From: Chryseobacterium sp. IHB B 17019
Lineage (GTDB): Bacteria; Bacteroidota; Bacteroidia; Flavobacteriales; Weeksellaceae
Length of the DNA stretch: 64,000 nucleotides
Reading direction: 5' to 3'
NCBI RefSeq assembly: GCF_001456155.1
Contig: NZ_CP013293.1
Coordinates: 3,968,001 to 4,032,000 of the forward strand
Positions 7,914 through 17,133 of the stretch are shown here, piece after piece (position 1 is the first letter of the stretch; each line of letters opens with the position of its first letter). Under the pieces are notes generated by a model. That model did no database searches. It saw only the letters and a list, made by a program, of their open reading frames with translations, and was not told where the DNA came from. Made by a program: the position numbers and the translations under genes.

Positions 7914-8882
7914 TTAAACTCCTAAGCTTTCTCTTACTCTCTTAATGGTTTCCAGAGCGATAACTCTCGTTTTTGCTGCTCCTTCCTGAAGTTTTGCTTC
8001 CAATTCATCAAGATTGTTCATATAATAGTTGAAAGTTTCCCTTTCTTTTTCAAATCTTGTCAGAATCAAATCCAAAAGCTCTTTTTTTGCATGCCCATAA
8101 CCGAAATTTCCGGCTAAATATTTAGCTCTTAATTCTTCTGTCTGCTCAGGATTTGCAATCAATTGATAGATGGCGAAAACTTTATCAGTTTCAGGATCCT
8201 TCGGTTCTTCCACGGATTTTGAATCTGTTTCGATGCTCATTACCTGTTTTTTCAGTTCCTTTTCAGGTAAGAAAATATTAATGATATTTCCTCTGGATTT
8301 CGACATTTTATGACCGTCTGTTCCGGGAACATATTTGGTGTCTTCCTGAAGCTCAGCCTGTGGTAAAGTCAATACTTCACCCATCTGATTATTAAATTTT
8401 ACAGCGACATCACGGGCAATTTCCAAGTGTTGAAGCTGGTCTTTTCCCACAGGGACAATCTCTGCATCATACAATAAAATATCCGCCGCCATTAAAATAG
8501 GATACGTAAACAAACCTGCATTTACATCCTGCAATCTGTCTGCCTTATCTTTAAATGAATGCGCTAAAGTAAGTCTCTGATAAGGAAAAAAACATGATAA
8601 ATGCCAAGAAAGTTCACAGGCTTCTGCAATATCGCTCTGTCTGTAAAAATATGTTTTTTCGGTATCCAATCCACAAGCAAGCCAAGCCGCAGCAATCTCG
8701 TAGGTATATTGTTTTAAAACTTTAGCATCCTTAATCTGCGTTAAAGCATGTAAGTTTGCGATAAATAAAAATGATTCGTTTCCTTGCTGTTTTGATAGCT
8801 CAATCGCAGGAATGATAGCACCCAACAAGTTTCCAAGATGTGGTGTTCCGGTGGCTTGAATGCCGGTAAGAATTCTTGACAT
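7914..8882 (-). CDS. trpS: Tryptophanyl-tRNA synthetase
   Basis: Class I aminoacyl-tRNA synthetase that charges tRNA-Trp. The HIGH-like motif is TGTPHLGN (residues 11-18) and the KMSKS motif lies in GHKMSKSRGN. The tryptophan-binding region includes PVGKDQLQHLEIARDVA. At 322 aa it has the usual compact length. It is monocistronic between its own -7 box and terminator. Confidence 0.96.
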   Translation of the reverse strand: MSRILTGIQATGTPHLGNLLGAIIPAIELSKQQGNESFLFIANLHALTQIKDAKVLKQYTYEIAAAWLACGLDTEKTYFYRQSDIAEACELSWHLSCFFPYQRLTLAHSFKDKADRLQDVNAGLFTYPILMAADILLYDAEIVPVGKDQLQHLEIARDVAVKFNNQMGEVLTLPQAELQEDTKYVPGTDGHKMSKSRGNIINIFLPEKELKKQVMSIETDSKSVEEPKDPETDKVFAIYQLIANPEQTEELRAKYLAGNFGYGHAKKELLDLILTRFEKERETFNYYMNNLDELEAKLQEGAAKTRVIALETIKRVRESLGV

Positions 8883-8915
8883 TGTTTAAAATTTATATTT
8901 AAAATTAATGAATTG

Positions 8916-8923
8916 CAAATTTA
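8916..8923 (-). promoter_or_regulatory. -7 box of trpS promoter
   Basis: TAAATTTG on the minus strand, 33 bp before the trpS start, matches TAnnTTTG exactly. No TTG -33 element is evident. Confidence 0.55.
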
Positions 8924-8956
8924 CGAGAATCAGTTTAAAGTACACTAAAGGTTGTA

Positions 8957-9140
8957 CCACTGATTTCACAGATATTTATATTTTTAGATGCAAAGATTTT
9001 ATTAGCTCACTTTTTATAAGAGAGGGCAAAGGCAAAAAAATTGCTGCGTGAAGCTTGAAAATCCAGCTTCATCAAATCAACTTGTTGATTCTTCTTGGCC
9101 CACTTAAAGCTGTTTATGGTTAATTTAAAACTTTGCGGTT
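8957..9140. repeat. Degenerate intergenic repeat fragments
   Basis: The gap upstream of trpS holds fragments of the window's recurring intergenic families: CTGATTTCACAGAT (8960-8973) and CTTTGCGGTTAAAA (9131-9144). It also has the inverted repeats AATCAAC/GTTGATT (9075-9090) and AAGCT/AGCTT (about 9051-9070). No coding frame of interest. Confidence 0.45.
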
Positions 9141-9174
9141 AAAAAAAATTGAATAAAAAATCAAAGAGAAAAAA

Positions 9175-9819
9175 TCAAGGAATCAAAATTTTCTCTCCGC
9201 CAAACTTTGGTTCAACACCGAAAATCAAATCCCAATAAGCCTTTGTCTTAGCCAGATACTCTCTCATATTGGTTTTAAAGCCGGCATATTTATTTACATC
9301 TTTAGCATTATATCCGAACGCATCTATTCCGTTTTGCTTAGCTAAAAATACAGCTCTTTCATTATGGAATTTTTGTGAAATAATAATAAGCTTAGTCTGT
9401 CCGAAAATTTCTTTAGCCCTTACTACAGAATCCAGAGTCCTAAAACCGGCATGATCCAGGAAAATTCTTTCTTGCGGAATTCCGTATTTTGTTAAAGTCA
9501 GCAACATGTCTTCTGGCTCATTGTAGTCTTTTGTACTATTGTCGCCGCTTACGATAATATATTTTATTTTACCGCTTTTATACAGATCCACGGCTGCCTG
9601 AATTCGGTTATAAAAATAGGCGTTGGGTACACCACTGTTGAGATTTTTGCTGGTTCCAAGAAGAAGTGCAGTTTTGGTTTCAGGAATATCTGCAATATTG
9701 TAAGAAACGTATAAGTCACTGTTTTTCTGAATGCTGTAATTTGCCCAGGCAATAAAAATAATTCCTGCAACAATAAGAAGCAGGAAAATTTTAAAAAGAT
9801 TTTTTATATTTTTTTTCAT
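9175..9819 (-). CDS. SanA/YdcF-like DUF218 membrane protein
   Basis: One transmembrane helix (about residues 9-27) anchors a DUF218 (ElyC/SanA/YdcF) domain. The domain runs from TALLLGTSKNLNSG through KIKYIIVSGDNS, EPEDMLLTLTKYGIPQERIFLDHAGFRTLDSV and LIIISQKFHNERAVFLA, all typical of SanA. SanA proteins affect envelope permeability and antibiotic exclusion, but the reaction is not established. Start 16 bp after lspA stops, so the two are co-transcribed. Confidence 0.85.
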   Translation of the reverse strand: MKKNIKNLFKIFLLLIVAGIIFIAWANYSIQKNSDLYVSYNIADIPETKTALLLGTSKNLNSGVPNAYFYNRIQAAVDLYKSGKIKYIIVSGDNSTKDYNEPEDMLLTLTKYGIPQERIFLDHAGFRTLDSVVRAKEIFGQTKLIIISQKFHNERAVFLAKQNGIDAFGYNAKDVNKYAGFKTNMREYLAKTKAYWDLIFGVEPKFGGEKILIP

Positions 9820-9834
9820 CTAATGTAAAATATT

Positions 9835-10473
9835 CTAAAATTCGAGTCCGTTCGGGAATGCTTTTTTTCTGAAGACTAATAAAAAAATAGCTCCCACTGT
9901 AATTGCTGAATCTGCTACATTGAAGATATATTTAAAAAATTCAATATGTTTTCCTCCGATTAATGGGACATTTTCAGGAACATTCCAGTCTACCAGCGGG
10001 AAATGAAGCATATCAACTACACATCCTTTCATGAAAGTAGAGTATCCTTCACCAAAAGGGACAATTTTTGAAATCCCGCCATAGCCGATCCATCGGTCGA
10101 TACTTGCATCGTATACTGTTCCGCTATCGAAAATAAGCCCGTAAAACATACCGTCGATCAGGTTACCAATTGCTCCGGCAAAGATCATAGCCATCGGAAT
10201 CAGAAGATAATTGGATTCGCCACGCTGCAACCATTTTTTGAATAAATAAATCATTCCCCCGATTAAGAAAATTCTTACAATTACCAGGAAATATTTCCCG
10301 ATTACGCCGCCGAAATGAAGCCCGTAAGCCATTCCCGGATTTTCCACGAAGGTAAGTTTGAAGCCCGGAAATACCGAAATACTGTCGTCCAGGTTGAAAT
10401 GAGTTTTAATATAAATTTTTGAAGCCTGATCTATTAATAAAATAAGAAACGTTACAAATAATATCTTTTTCAT
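9835..10473 (-). CDS. lspA: Lipoprotein signal peptidase (signal peptidase II)
   Basis: Integral membrane aspartic peptidase that removes signal peptides from prolipoproteins. Four hydrophobic helices are present. The catalytic aspartates are in GCVVDMLHFPL and FNVADSAITVG, with conserved NPGMAYG and GAIGNLIDGMFYG. At 212 aa it is longer than the roughly 165-aa proteobacterial form because of an extracytoplasmic insert (about 115-145), common in Bacteroidota. It belongs to the ileS-dksA-lspA run. Confidence 0.95.
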   Translation of the reverse strand: MKKILFVTFLILLIDQASKIYIKTHFNLDDSISVFPGFKLTFVENPGMAYGLHFGGVIGKYFLVIVRIFLIGGMIYLFKKWLQRGESNYLLIPMAMIFAGAIGNLIDGMFYGLIFDSGTVYDASIDRWIGYGGISKIVPFGEGYSTFMKGCVVDMLHFPLVDWNVPENVPLIGGKHIEFFKYIFNVADSAITVGAIFLLVFRKKAFPNGLEF

Positions 10474-10522
10474 AAGAGAATTGAATTGTTTTAATGATGA
10501 TATGAACCGCCTTGCGATTTCA

Positions 10523-10714
10523 TTACAATCCTTTTGGTTTAAACGGTTTTCCTATTTTTTCGTTTTTTTGATCGACAATTTTCTTGATCGTTTTCTGGTT
10601 GTGGTGGGTATTTTTGGTATGGAATTTCTCGAAACGAATGTTCATTTCTTTCAAAACACTTTTCAGCGCATTCAGTTCCATTGCATTTTTGGTGTGTACT
10701 ATTATAGATTCCAT
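10523..10714 (-). CDS. Small DUF2683-like protein
   Basis: 63 residues: MESIIVHTKNAMELNALKSVLK, then a Lys/His-rich tail. The front half resembles the short DUF2683-type proteins of Bacteroidota (TVHPKNKEQLNALKAV-like), some of which partner RelE-like toxins. No toxin gene is adjacent here. It lies 17 bp behind the 81-aa gene and 49 bp before lspA, so it is part of that transcript. Role unknown. Confidence 0.7.
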   Translation of the reverse strand: MESIIVHTKNAMELNALKSVLKEMNIRFEKFHTKNTHHNQKTIKKIVDQKNEKIGKPFKPKGL

Positions 10715-10731
10715 TTTTCTCTATTTAAATT

Positions 10732-10977
10732 TTATTTTTTGGACAATTCATCGAGCCTTTTCCTATCTTTTTCAGATAAATCATTGATTCCGTTTTTACC
10801 CATCTTACTTAATAGCCTGTCGATTTCTTTTTCCCTTTCGCGCTTATCAGAATTAAATTTATCGTCCATCGTATAGTTCTTTTCCTTGTCGGGAAAGAAC
10901 CTGTTTTTGATCCAATTCCTATTGAAAAACGCTAAAACGGCAACGACAATTATTCCTAAGATTAATAATTCGCTCAT
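10732..10977 (-). CDS. Small membrane-anchored protein, DUF6576-like tail
   Basis: 81 residues: a transmembrane helix at 4-18 (LLILGIIVVAVLAFF), a charged linker, and the C-terminal motif EIDRLLSKMGKNGINDLSEKDRKRLDELSKK. That pattern resembles the DUF6576 tail seen on Bacteroidota rhomboid proteins. It is probably a small inner-membrane protein of unknown role, co-transcribed with the genes around it. Confidence 0.75.
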   Translation of the reverse strand: MSELLILGIIVVAVLAFFNRNWIKNRFFPDKEKNYTMDDKFNSDKREREKEIDRLLSKMGKNGINDLSEKDRKRLDELSKK

Positions 10978-11057
10978 GGATATAAATTAAAAATTAGGTT
11001 TATAAAGTATTCATGAAATACAATATAAACCCAAATTTATTTTAATTAACCTTGCGG

Positions 11058-11438
11058 TTATTTCTGCATATTTTTCGCTTCAATGCTCAATGTTGCGTGA
11101 GGAACCGCCAGAAGCCTTTCCTTAGGGATTAATTTACCTGTCACCCTGCAAACGCCATAAGTTTTGTTTTCAATTCTTATTAAAGCGTTTTTAAGATCGC
11201 GTACAAATTTTTCCTGTCTTCCGGCCAAAATAGAATTTTGTTCTTTACTCAACGTTTCAGCACCCTCTTCAAAAGCTTTGAAAGTAGGGGAAGTATCATC
11301 AGTCCCGTTATTCTGGTCGTTGATGAAACTCTCTCTGATCAGTTTCAAATCGTTTTCGGCTTTTTCTATTTTTTCCTTAATAATAGCTTTAAATTCCTGC
11401 AAATCAGCATCGCTATATCTTACTCTTTCGTCTGACAT
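11058..11438 (-). CDS. DksA/TraR-family protein lacking the zinc cysteines
   Basis: 126 residues. A long coiled-coil hairpin (about 10-85) precedes the C-terminal zinc-finger-like fold with GVCRVTGKLIPKERLLAVPHAT. Only one Cys (in YGVCRV) remains of the four that bind zinc in E. coli DksA, so metal binding is unlikely although the fold signature is kept. DksA-like proteins bind the RNA polymerase secondary channel. It lies 59 bp behind ileS and ahead of lspA. Confidence 0.88.
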   Translation of the reverse strand: MSDERVRYSDADLQEFKAIIKEKIEKAENDLKLIRESFINDQNNGTDDTSPTFKAFEEGAETLSKEQNSILAGRQEKFVRDLKNALIRIENKTYGVCRVTGKLIPKERLLAVPHATLSIEAKNMQK

Positions 11439-11497
11439 GTTCTTTTCTCTTTTTTAATAAAATTATGAAATGGAATTTGAAAAACAATAACTATATG

Positions 11498-14400
11498 TTA
11501 ATTTTTTTCAACATTTATCTTAAAATTAACCTCATCTATTTCGATTTCGTTAAAATTTGAAAGTGAAGATACAATTTCTATTTTATTTGACAAGACCTCC
11601 GATGAAATATATTCTTCATTTTTCTTTATATCATTTAAGAATGGAGAATTCTCTTCCAAAGCAATTGAAATTTTATCAGTTAATTCAAAATCTTTTTCTT
11701 TTCTAAGATTCTGGATTCTGTTGATAAATTCTCTTGCAATACCTTCAGATTTCAATTCATCTGTTAGCTTCAAATCTAATGCCACAGTTGTTTTCCCGTC
11801 GGAAGTCACCGTCCATCCCGGAATATCTTTTGTTGAAATTTCTACATCTTCAAGAGTAATTTCATACCCTTGGATGTTCATTTTTCCTTCTTTTTCAAGC
11901 TCTGAAATTTGTTCTGGAGTAAGATTTGAAATTTCTCCTCCAACTGTTTTCATGTCTTTTCCAAGTCTTGAACCTAATGTTTTAAAGTTCGGTTTTATTT
12001 GTTTTACAATTAAATGTGATGCTTCTTCAGCGTTGATTAACTGTATTTCTTTAACATTTACTTCTTGCTTAATTAATTCTGCAACCGCTAAAATTTGTTC
12101 TTCCGTTTTCTTATCCAAAACAGGAATTAAAACTTTTTGTAACGGCTGGCGAACTTTCACGTTTTCTTTCTTTCTCAAAGAGAAAACCATACTCGTAATA
12201 CTCTGTGCCAAGTGCGTTTTTTCAACCAGATCCTGATCGATTAAACTTTCATCGGCAACCGGAAAATCCGTCAGGTGAACAGACTCAGCTTTGTCTTTTC
12301 CTGTTACTTTATTTAAATCCTGATACAATTGATCCATAAAGAACGGTGCAATTGGCGCAGATAATTTAGCAACAGTTTCCAAACAGGTATACAAAGTCTG
12401 ATAAGCAGAGATTTTATCGTCTGAGTAATCTCCTTTCCAGAAACGTCTTCTGCATAATCTTACGTACCAGTTACTTAAGTTGTCATTCACGAAATTGCTG
12501 ATCGCTCTTGCCACTCTTGTCGGTTCGTAATCTTCGTAGAATGCTTTTACTTCTTTAATTAATAAATTTAATTCAGATAAAATCCAACGATCGATTTCCG
12601 GGCGATTTTCCACTTCTTTTTCAGAATAATTGAATCCGTCCACATTCGCATACAAAGCAAAGAATGAATAGGTATTATAAAGTGTTCCGAAGAATTTTCT
12701 TCTAGTTTCATCAATTCCTTCGATATCAAATTTCAGATTTTCCCAAGGATTTGCATTTGAAACCATGTACCAGCGTGTAGCATCAGGTCCGTAAACCGCT
12801 AATGTTTCAAACGGATCAATTCCATTTCCTTTGGATTTTGACATTTTCACACCGTTTTTATCCAAAACAAGTCCGTTACTCATTACATTTTTATATGCAA
12901 CCGAGTCAAAAACCGCCGTTCCGATGGCATGAAGCGTGTAGAACCAACCACGGGTCTGGTCAACACCTTCTGCGATGAAATCTGCGGGGAATGCTTTATT
13001 AGAATCGATTAATTCTTTATTTTCAAAAGGATAGTGCAGCTGTGCATAAGGCATTGAACCTGAATCAAACCAAACGTCGATCAAGTCGCTTTCACGTCTC
13101 ATTTCTTTTCCTGATTTTGAAACCAAAATTACTTTGTCAACAATATTTTTATGTAGATCGACCAAAGCATAATTCTGCTCAGACATATTTCCAATGATAA
13201 AACCTTTGAACGGATTTTCTTTCATAAATCCTGCTGCAACGGATTTTTCGATCTCGTTGTATAATTCTTCTACAGAACCGATGATGATTTCTTCTTTCAA
13301 ATCTTCAGTTCTCCAGATTGGCAATGGGATTCCCCAGTATCTTGAGCGTGATAAATTCCAGTCGTTTACATTTTCCAGCCAGTTGGCAAAACGGCCTTCT
13401 CCTGTTGATTTTGGCTTCCAGTTGATTTCTTTGTTTAAATTAACCAAATTCTCTTTTACAGCGGTCATTTTAACAAACCAAGAATCTAACGGATAATATA
13501 AAAGCGGCTCATCAGTTCTCCAGCTGTGTGGGTAACTGTGAACGTATTTTTCAACCTTAAAGGCTTTATTTTCCTTTCTTAATTTTAAAGCAATTCTTTC
13601 GTCAACAGATAAATACGCTTTTAAGTCAGAAATAATGTATTTTAATTGCTCCTTCTGAATGTTGAATTCTGTGTTTTTTTCATCATCACTCAGATATTCT
13701 CCTTTTACATATTCATTGGTAAAACCATAGATTTCATCTTTTACAATAGATAAAAATCTTCCCTGTAAATCTACCAAAGGAACCGGGTTTCCGTTTTCAT
13801 TTAAAACCAACATTGGCGGAACTTCTGGGGTAGCTTCTTTGGCTACTTTCGCATCATCTGCACCAAAAGTCGGCGCCGTGTGAACGATACCTGTTCCATC
13901 TTCCGTTGTCACAAAATCTCCTGAAATTACTCTGAAAGCATTTTCCGGGTTTTGGTAAGGTTTGGCATAATCTAATAACTGCTCATATTTAATTCCAACT
14001 AAATCAGCACCTTTGAATTCTGCTAGAATTTTATAAGGAATAACTTTACTTTCTGAAGTGTAATTCACAAAATCTTCGTCTGTTCCTTCACTATATTTTT
14101 TTGCAAACTGTTTTCCAACCAATGCTTTAGCCAAAACAATATTGATCGGCTCAAAAGTATATTGATTGAAAGTTTTTACTAAAACATAATCGATTTTTGG
14201 TCCGACAGTCAAAGCTGTGTTAGATGGCAATGTCCAAGGAGTTGTCGTCCAGGCTAAGAAGTGTACGTCTCCAAAACCTTGTAAAAACGAAGGTAATGTT
14301 TCCGGTAATGTCTTGAATTGTGCTACAACCGTTGTGTCAGAAACATCACGGTAAGCTCCGGGTTGATTAACTTCGTGTGAAGAAAGTCCGGTTCCTGCTT

Positions 14401-14953
14401 TTGGAGAATAAGGCTGGATCGTGTAACCTTTGTACAATAATCCTTTATCATACAATTGTTTCAACAACCACCAAACCGTCTCCATATATTTTGACTTATA
14501 CGTGATATACGGATCTTCAAGGTCAACCCAATACCCAATTTTTTCGGTAAGGTTGTTCCAAACATCGGTGTAACGCATTACCGCTTCGCGACAAGCTTTG
14601 TTGTAATCTTCAATAGAAATTTTTGAGCCAATATCTTCTTTAGTGATTCCTAATTCTTTTTCTACGCCCAGCTCCACAGGAAGTCCGTGTGTATCCCAAC
14701 CCGCTTTACGGAAAACCTGCTTCCCGTTTTGGGTCTGATAACGACAGAAAATATCCTTTAATGCTCTGGCCATAACGTGGTGAATTCCGGGCATACCATT
14801 TGCTGAAGGTGGACCTTCATAAAAAACAAACTCAGGTTTCCCCTCACGAATCTCAACACTTTTATTGAAGGTTTTATTTTGTTTCCAAAATTCCGCTACA
14901 TTCTCTGCAACATCAATAAGGTTGAGGTTTTTGTATTCTTTAAACTGGCTCAT
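11498..14953 (-). CDS. ileS: Isoleucyl-tRNA synthetase
   Basis: Class I synthetase charging tRNA-Ile, 1151 aa. The HIGH motif is GMPGIHHVMARALKD (about residues 53-67), the editing domain spans about 210-410 (AWTTTPWTLPSNTALTVG), and KMSKS is GVKMSKSKGNGIDP (about 700). A long C-terminal anticodon-binding region follows. Length and the absence of a C-terminal zinc motif match the second (eukaryote-like) IleRS type, which is often mupirocin-tolerant. First gene of the minus-strand run to sanA. Confidence 0.96.
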   Translation of the reverse strand: MSQFKEYKNLNLIDVAENVAEFWKQNKTFNKSVEIREGKPEFVFYEGPPSANGMPGIHHVMARALKDIFCRYQTQNGKQVFRKAGWDTHGLPVELGVEKELGITKEDIGSKISIEDYNKACREAVMRYTDVWNNLTEKIGYWVDLEDPYITYKSKYMETVWWLLKQLYDKGLLYKGYTIQPYSPKAGTGLSSHEVNQPGAYRDVSDTTVVAQFKTLPETLPSFLQGFGDVHFLAWTTTPWTLPSNTALTVGPKIDYVLVKTFNQYTFEPINIVLAKALVGKQFAKKYSEGTDEDFVNYTSESKVIPYKILAEFKGADLVGIKYEQLLDYAKPYQNPENAFRVISGDFVTTEDGTGIVHTAPTFGADDAKVAKEATPEVPPMLVLNENGNPVPLVDLQGRFLSIVKDEIYGFTNEYVKGEYLSDDEKNTEFNIQKEQLKYIISDLKAYLSVDERIALKLRKENKAFKVEKYVHSYPHSWRTDEPLLYYPLDSWFVKMTAVKENLVNLNKEINWKPKSTGEGRFANWLENVNDWNLSRSRYWGIPLPIWRTEDLKEEIIIGSVEELYNEIEKSVAAGFMKENPFKGFIIGNMSEQNYALVDLHKNIVDKVILVSKSGKEMRRESDLIDVWFDSGSMPYAQLHYPFENKELIDSNKAFPADFIAEGVDQTRGWFYTLHAIGTAVFDSVAYKNVMSNGLVLDKNGVKMSKSKGNGIDPFETLAVYGPDATRWYMVSNANPWENLKFDIEGIDETRRKFFGTLYNTYSFFALYANVDGFNYSEKEVENRPEIDRWILSELNLLIKEVKAFYEDYEPTRVARAISNFVNDNLSNWYVRLCRRRFWKGDYSDDKISAYQTLYTCLETVAKLSAPIAPFFMDQLYQDLNKVTGKDKAESVHLTDFPVADESLIDQDLVEKTHLAQSITSMVFSLRKKENVKVRQPLQKVLIPVLDKKTEEQILAVAELIKQEVNVKEIQLINAEEASHLIVKQIKPNFKTLGSRLGKDMKTVGGEISNLTPEQISELEKEGKMNIQGYEITLEDVEISTKDIPGWTVTSDGKTTVALDLKLTDELKSEGIAREFINRIQNLRKEKDFELTDKISIALEENSPFLNDIKKNEEYISSEVLSNKIEIVSSLSNFNEIEIDEVNFKINVEKN

Positions 14954-14988
14954 TGTAATATCTCAATATCGTTGATTAATTAAGTTGG

Positions 14989-14996
14989 CAAATTTA
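14989..14996 (-). promoter_or_regulatory. -7 box of ileS promoter
   Basis: TAAATTTG on the minus strand, 35 bp before the ileS start. No good TTG element is found upstream. Confidence 0.55.
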
Positions 14997-15135
14997 CTAA
15001 AATTTGTCGGTTTATAATATATGTTTTATTTTGAGATCATCTATTAAAAACTTCTCTTTCAGAAATATAAATGCAGAGATTGTTTTTTTGTGAATTGTTA
15101 ATGGTGAATCAGCCAACTTTTTGAATTATTTTCTC

Positions 15136-15272
15136 CCACAGATTTCACAGATTTTCACAGATATGATTGAGCATATTTAATTTCGTCCATTAAGCACAAA
15201 GATTTCGTTGTCTAAACTTATAATTCTTATATTGTTTGTTAAATCATCTGTGAAAATCCTTGAAATCTCTGG
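15136..15272. repeat. Inverted pair of 27-bp intergenic repeats
   Basis: A unit reading CCACAGATTTCACAGATT onward (15136-15162) recurs inverted at 15246-15272 with three mismatches, enclosing 83 bp. The 14954-15322 gap has no other feature besides the ileS -7 box. Related fragments lie at 8960-8973 and 17063-17093. Confidence 0.65.
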
Positions 15273-15322
15273 AAAATAAAAAGAAATTTCGTAATTTTAA
15301 AATACCACTTAAAACCATTTGT

Positions 15323-17002
15323 ATGAAAGCCTTTTCCCAAGTGATATTCTTAGTTTGTTTAATTAATGGAAGTCTAATTTTCGCCCAGGATAATTATCCT
15401 CAAAATTATTTCAGAAATCCTTTAAATATTCCTATTCAGCTGGCTGCCAATTTCGGAGCTGTCCGTTCCAATCATTTTCATATGGGATTGGATATGCGGA
15501 CTAACAGTCAGGAAAATTTACCTGTCGTTGCAGCAGCAGATGGTTATGTAAGCAGAATAAAAGTCGAACGATACGGTTTTGGAAATGCTGTTTATGTGAC
15601 TCATCCGAATGGTTATACAACAGTTTATGCACATTTAAATAAATATTTCGATAAACTCGATGAATTTGTAAAAGAAAAACAGTACAAAGATGAGAAATGG
15701 GAGCAGGATATTACTTTTTCTCCGAACCAATTTCCTGTGACGAAAGGACAGTTAATTGCGTTGAGTGGAAATACGGGAGGTTCTGCCGGTCCTCATTTAC
15801 ATTTTGAAATCAGAGATACAAAAACAGAGGAATGTATTAATCCATTGCTTTTTGGATTCAATATTCCAGATGGAATTGCTCCCATCATCAGTGGATTATA
15901 TTGGTACGACAGACGTTTCAGTACTTACGAGCCGGGAGCAAACGGAATTGCCGTGAAAAAAGCAGGAAATGTTTATACTTCCAATGTTATTCAGGTGAAT
16001 TCTCCGACCATAAGTTTTGCGATAAAAGCTGTTGATAAAGCGAATCAGGGGTTTAATCTGGGGATTTATGATGCCGAATTATTTATGGATGGAAAACTGA
16101 TTTATAATTTTAAAATTGATAAGGTACATTACGATGATACACGTTATTTGAACGGCTGTATTGATTATCCAAAATTTGTTCGTGATAAAATTAGCATTCA
16201 GCATTTATCGACTTTGCCAGGAATGAAACTGAAAAATTACAGCTCCGGATCAGATGGAATTATCAATCTTCAGGATAACGAAATCCATAATATCGAAATA
16301 GTTTTAAAAGATGTCAAAGGAAACACGAGCCGATTGACAACAAAAGTTCAGCTTACCACCAATTCAGGTAAAATTTCTTCTGGTGATAAAACTGTAAGTC
16401 CAAACGAAGGAAAGATAATTAAAACAGATAATGCGGAAATTAATTTAAGTAAAAACGCTGTTTATGATGCTGTAAATTTTAATATGTCTGAAAAGTCAGA
16501 CGCAGCCGCAGTTTCCAACGCTGTTGTTCTGAATAATTCATCCATTCCGGTGCATGATTATTACACGGTAAAAATCAAACCCAACAGAAAATTATCCAAC
16601 GAAGAAAAAGGCAAAACGGTCTTAGAGCTCAATTATGGAAGCGATAAAAATATAATCAAACCAAAATGGAATGGTGATTGGGCAGAAGGTCAATTCAATA
16701 GGCTAGGAACCGTAAGGCTGTTGTTAGACAATAGTTTGCCTTCGGTGTCGCCAAGCTGGAAAGATGGAGCAATTGTAAGTTCCGGTTCATTAAGATTAAA
16801 AGGAACAACCAAAATCGGTGATATTGAATCATTTCGTGCGGAATTGGATGGAAAATGGCTCCGTTTTGCCAGAGTAAAAGATGATTTTGTTTATGTTTTC
16901 GACGAAAAATGCCCGAAAGGTTCCGGGTCTCATACTTTGAAAGTTACCACGACAAATACCGCGGGGAATACAAATACGCAGACTTTTAGTTTTTCGAGAT
17001 AA
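15323..17002 (+). CDS. Secreted M23-family metallopeptidase
   Basis: Zinc endopeptidase of the LytM/M23 type, expected to cut peptidoglycan peptides in the periplasm. The signal peptide is residues 1-22 (IFLVCLINGSLIFAQ). The zinc ligands are visible in NHFHMGLDMR and the HLHFEIRD motif. The rest (about 190-559) is a C-terminal region of beta-rich domains of unknown role. I chose the ATG at 15323 because it starts the signal peptide; the longer open frame begins inside an intergenic repeat. Confidence 0.9.
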   Translation: MKAFSQVIFLVCLINGSLIFAQDNYPQNYFRNPLNIPIQLAANFGAVRSNHFHMGLDMRTNSQENLPVVAAADGYVSRIKVERYGFGNAVYVTHPNGYTTVYAHLNKYFDKLDEFVKEKQYKDEKWEQDITFSPNQFPVTKGQLIALSGNTGGSAGPHLHFEIRDTKTEECINPLLFGFNIPDGIAPIISGLYWYDRRFSTYEPGANGIAVKKAGNVYTSNVIQVNSPTISFAIKAVDKANQGFNLGIYDAELFMDGKLIYNFKIDKVHYDDTRYLNGCIDYPKFVRDKISIQHLSTLPGMKLKNYSSGSDGIINLQDNEIHNIEIVLKDVKGNTSRLTTKVQLTTNSGKISSGDKTVSPNEGKIIKTDNAEINLSKNAVYDAVNFNMSEKSDAAAVSNAVVLNNSSIPVHDYYTVKIKPNRKLSNEEKGKTVLELNYGSDKNIIKPKWNGDWAEGQFNRLGTVRLLLDNSLPSVSPSWKDGAIVSSGSLRLKGTTKIGDIESFRAELDGKWLRFARVKDDFVYVFDEKCPKGSGSHTLKVTTTNTAGNTNTQTFSFSR

Positions 17003-17062
17003 TTTTATTAAACACAAATGACACAAATGTTTTCACGAATAAACACAAAATTACAACACAAT

Positions 17063-17093
17063 CATCTGAGAAAATTTGTGCAAATCTGTGGTT
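17063..17093 (+). repeat. Intergenic repeat fragment
   Basis: CATCTGAGAAAATTTGTGCA and the following CAAATCTGTGGTT resemble the 15136/15246 repeat family. It stands in the gap before the CoA ligase gene. Confidence 0.45.
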
Positions 17094-17133
17094 AAAAATT
17101 AAGATGAATATTTTTAATTTTAAATAAATAAAT

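Noticed and set aside
10481..10876. 131-codon plus-strand frame
   Set aside because: Phe-rich shadow of two small minus-strand genes with better composition and operon spacing.
11721..12236. 171-codon plus-strand frame
   Set aside because: Antisense to the intact ileS gene; Ser/Phe-rich composition typical of a shadow.
15260..15322. Extra 21 residues at the M23 peptidase start
   Set aside because: This stretch begins inside an intergenic repeat and would bury the signal peptide.
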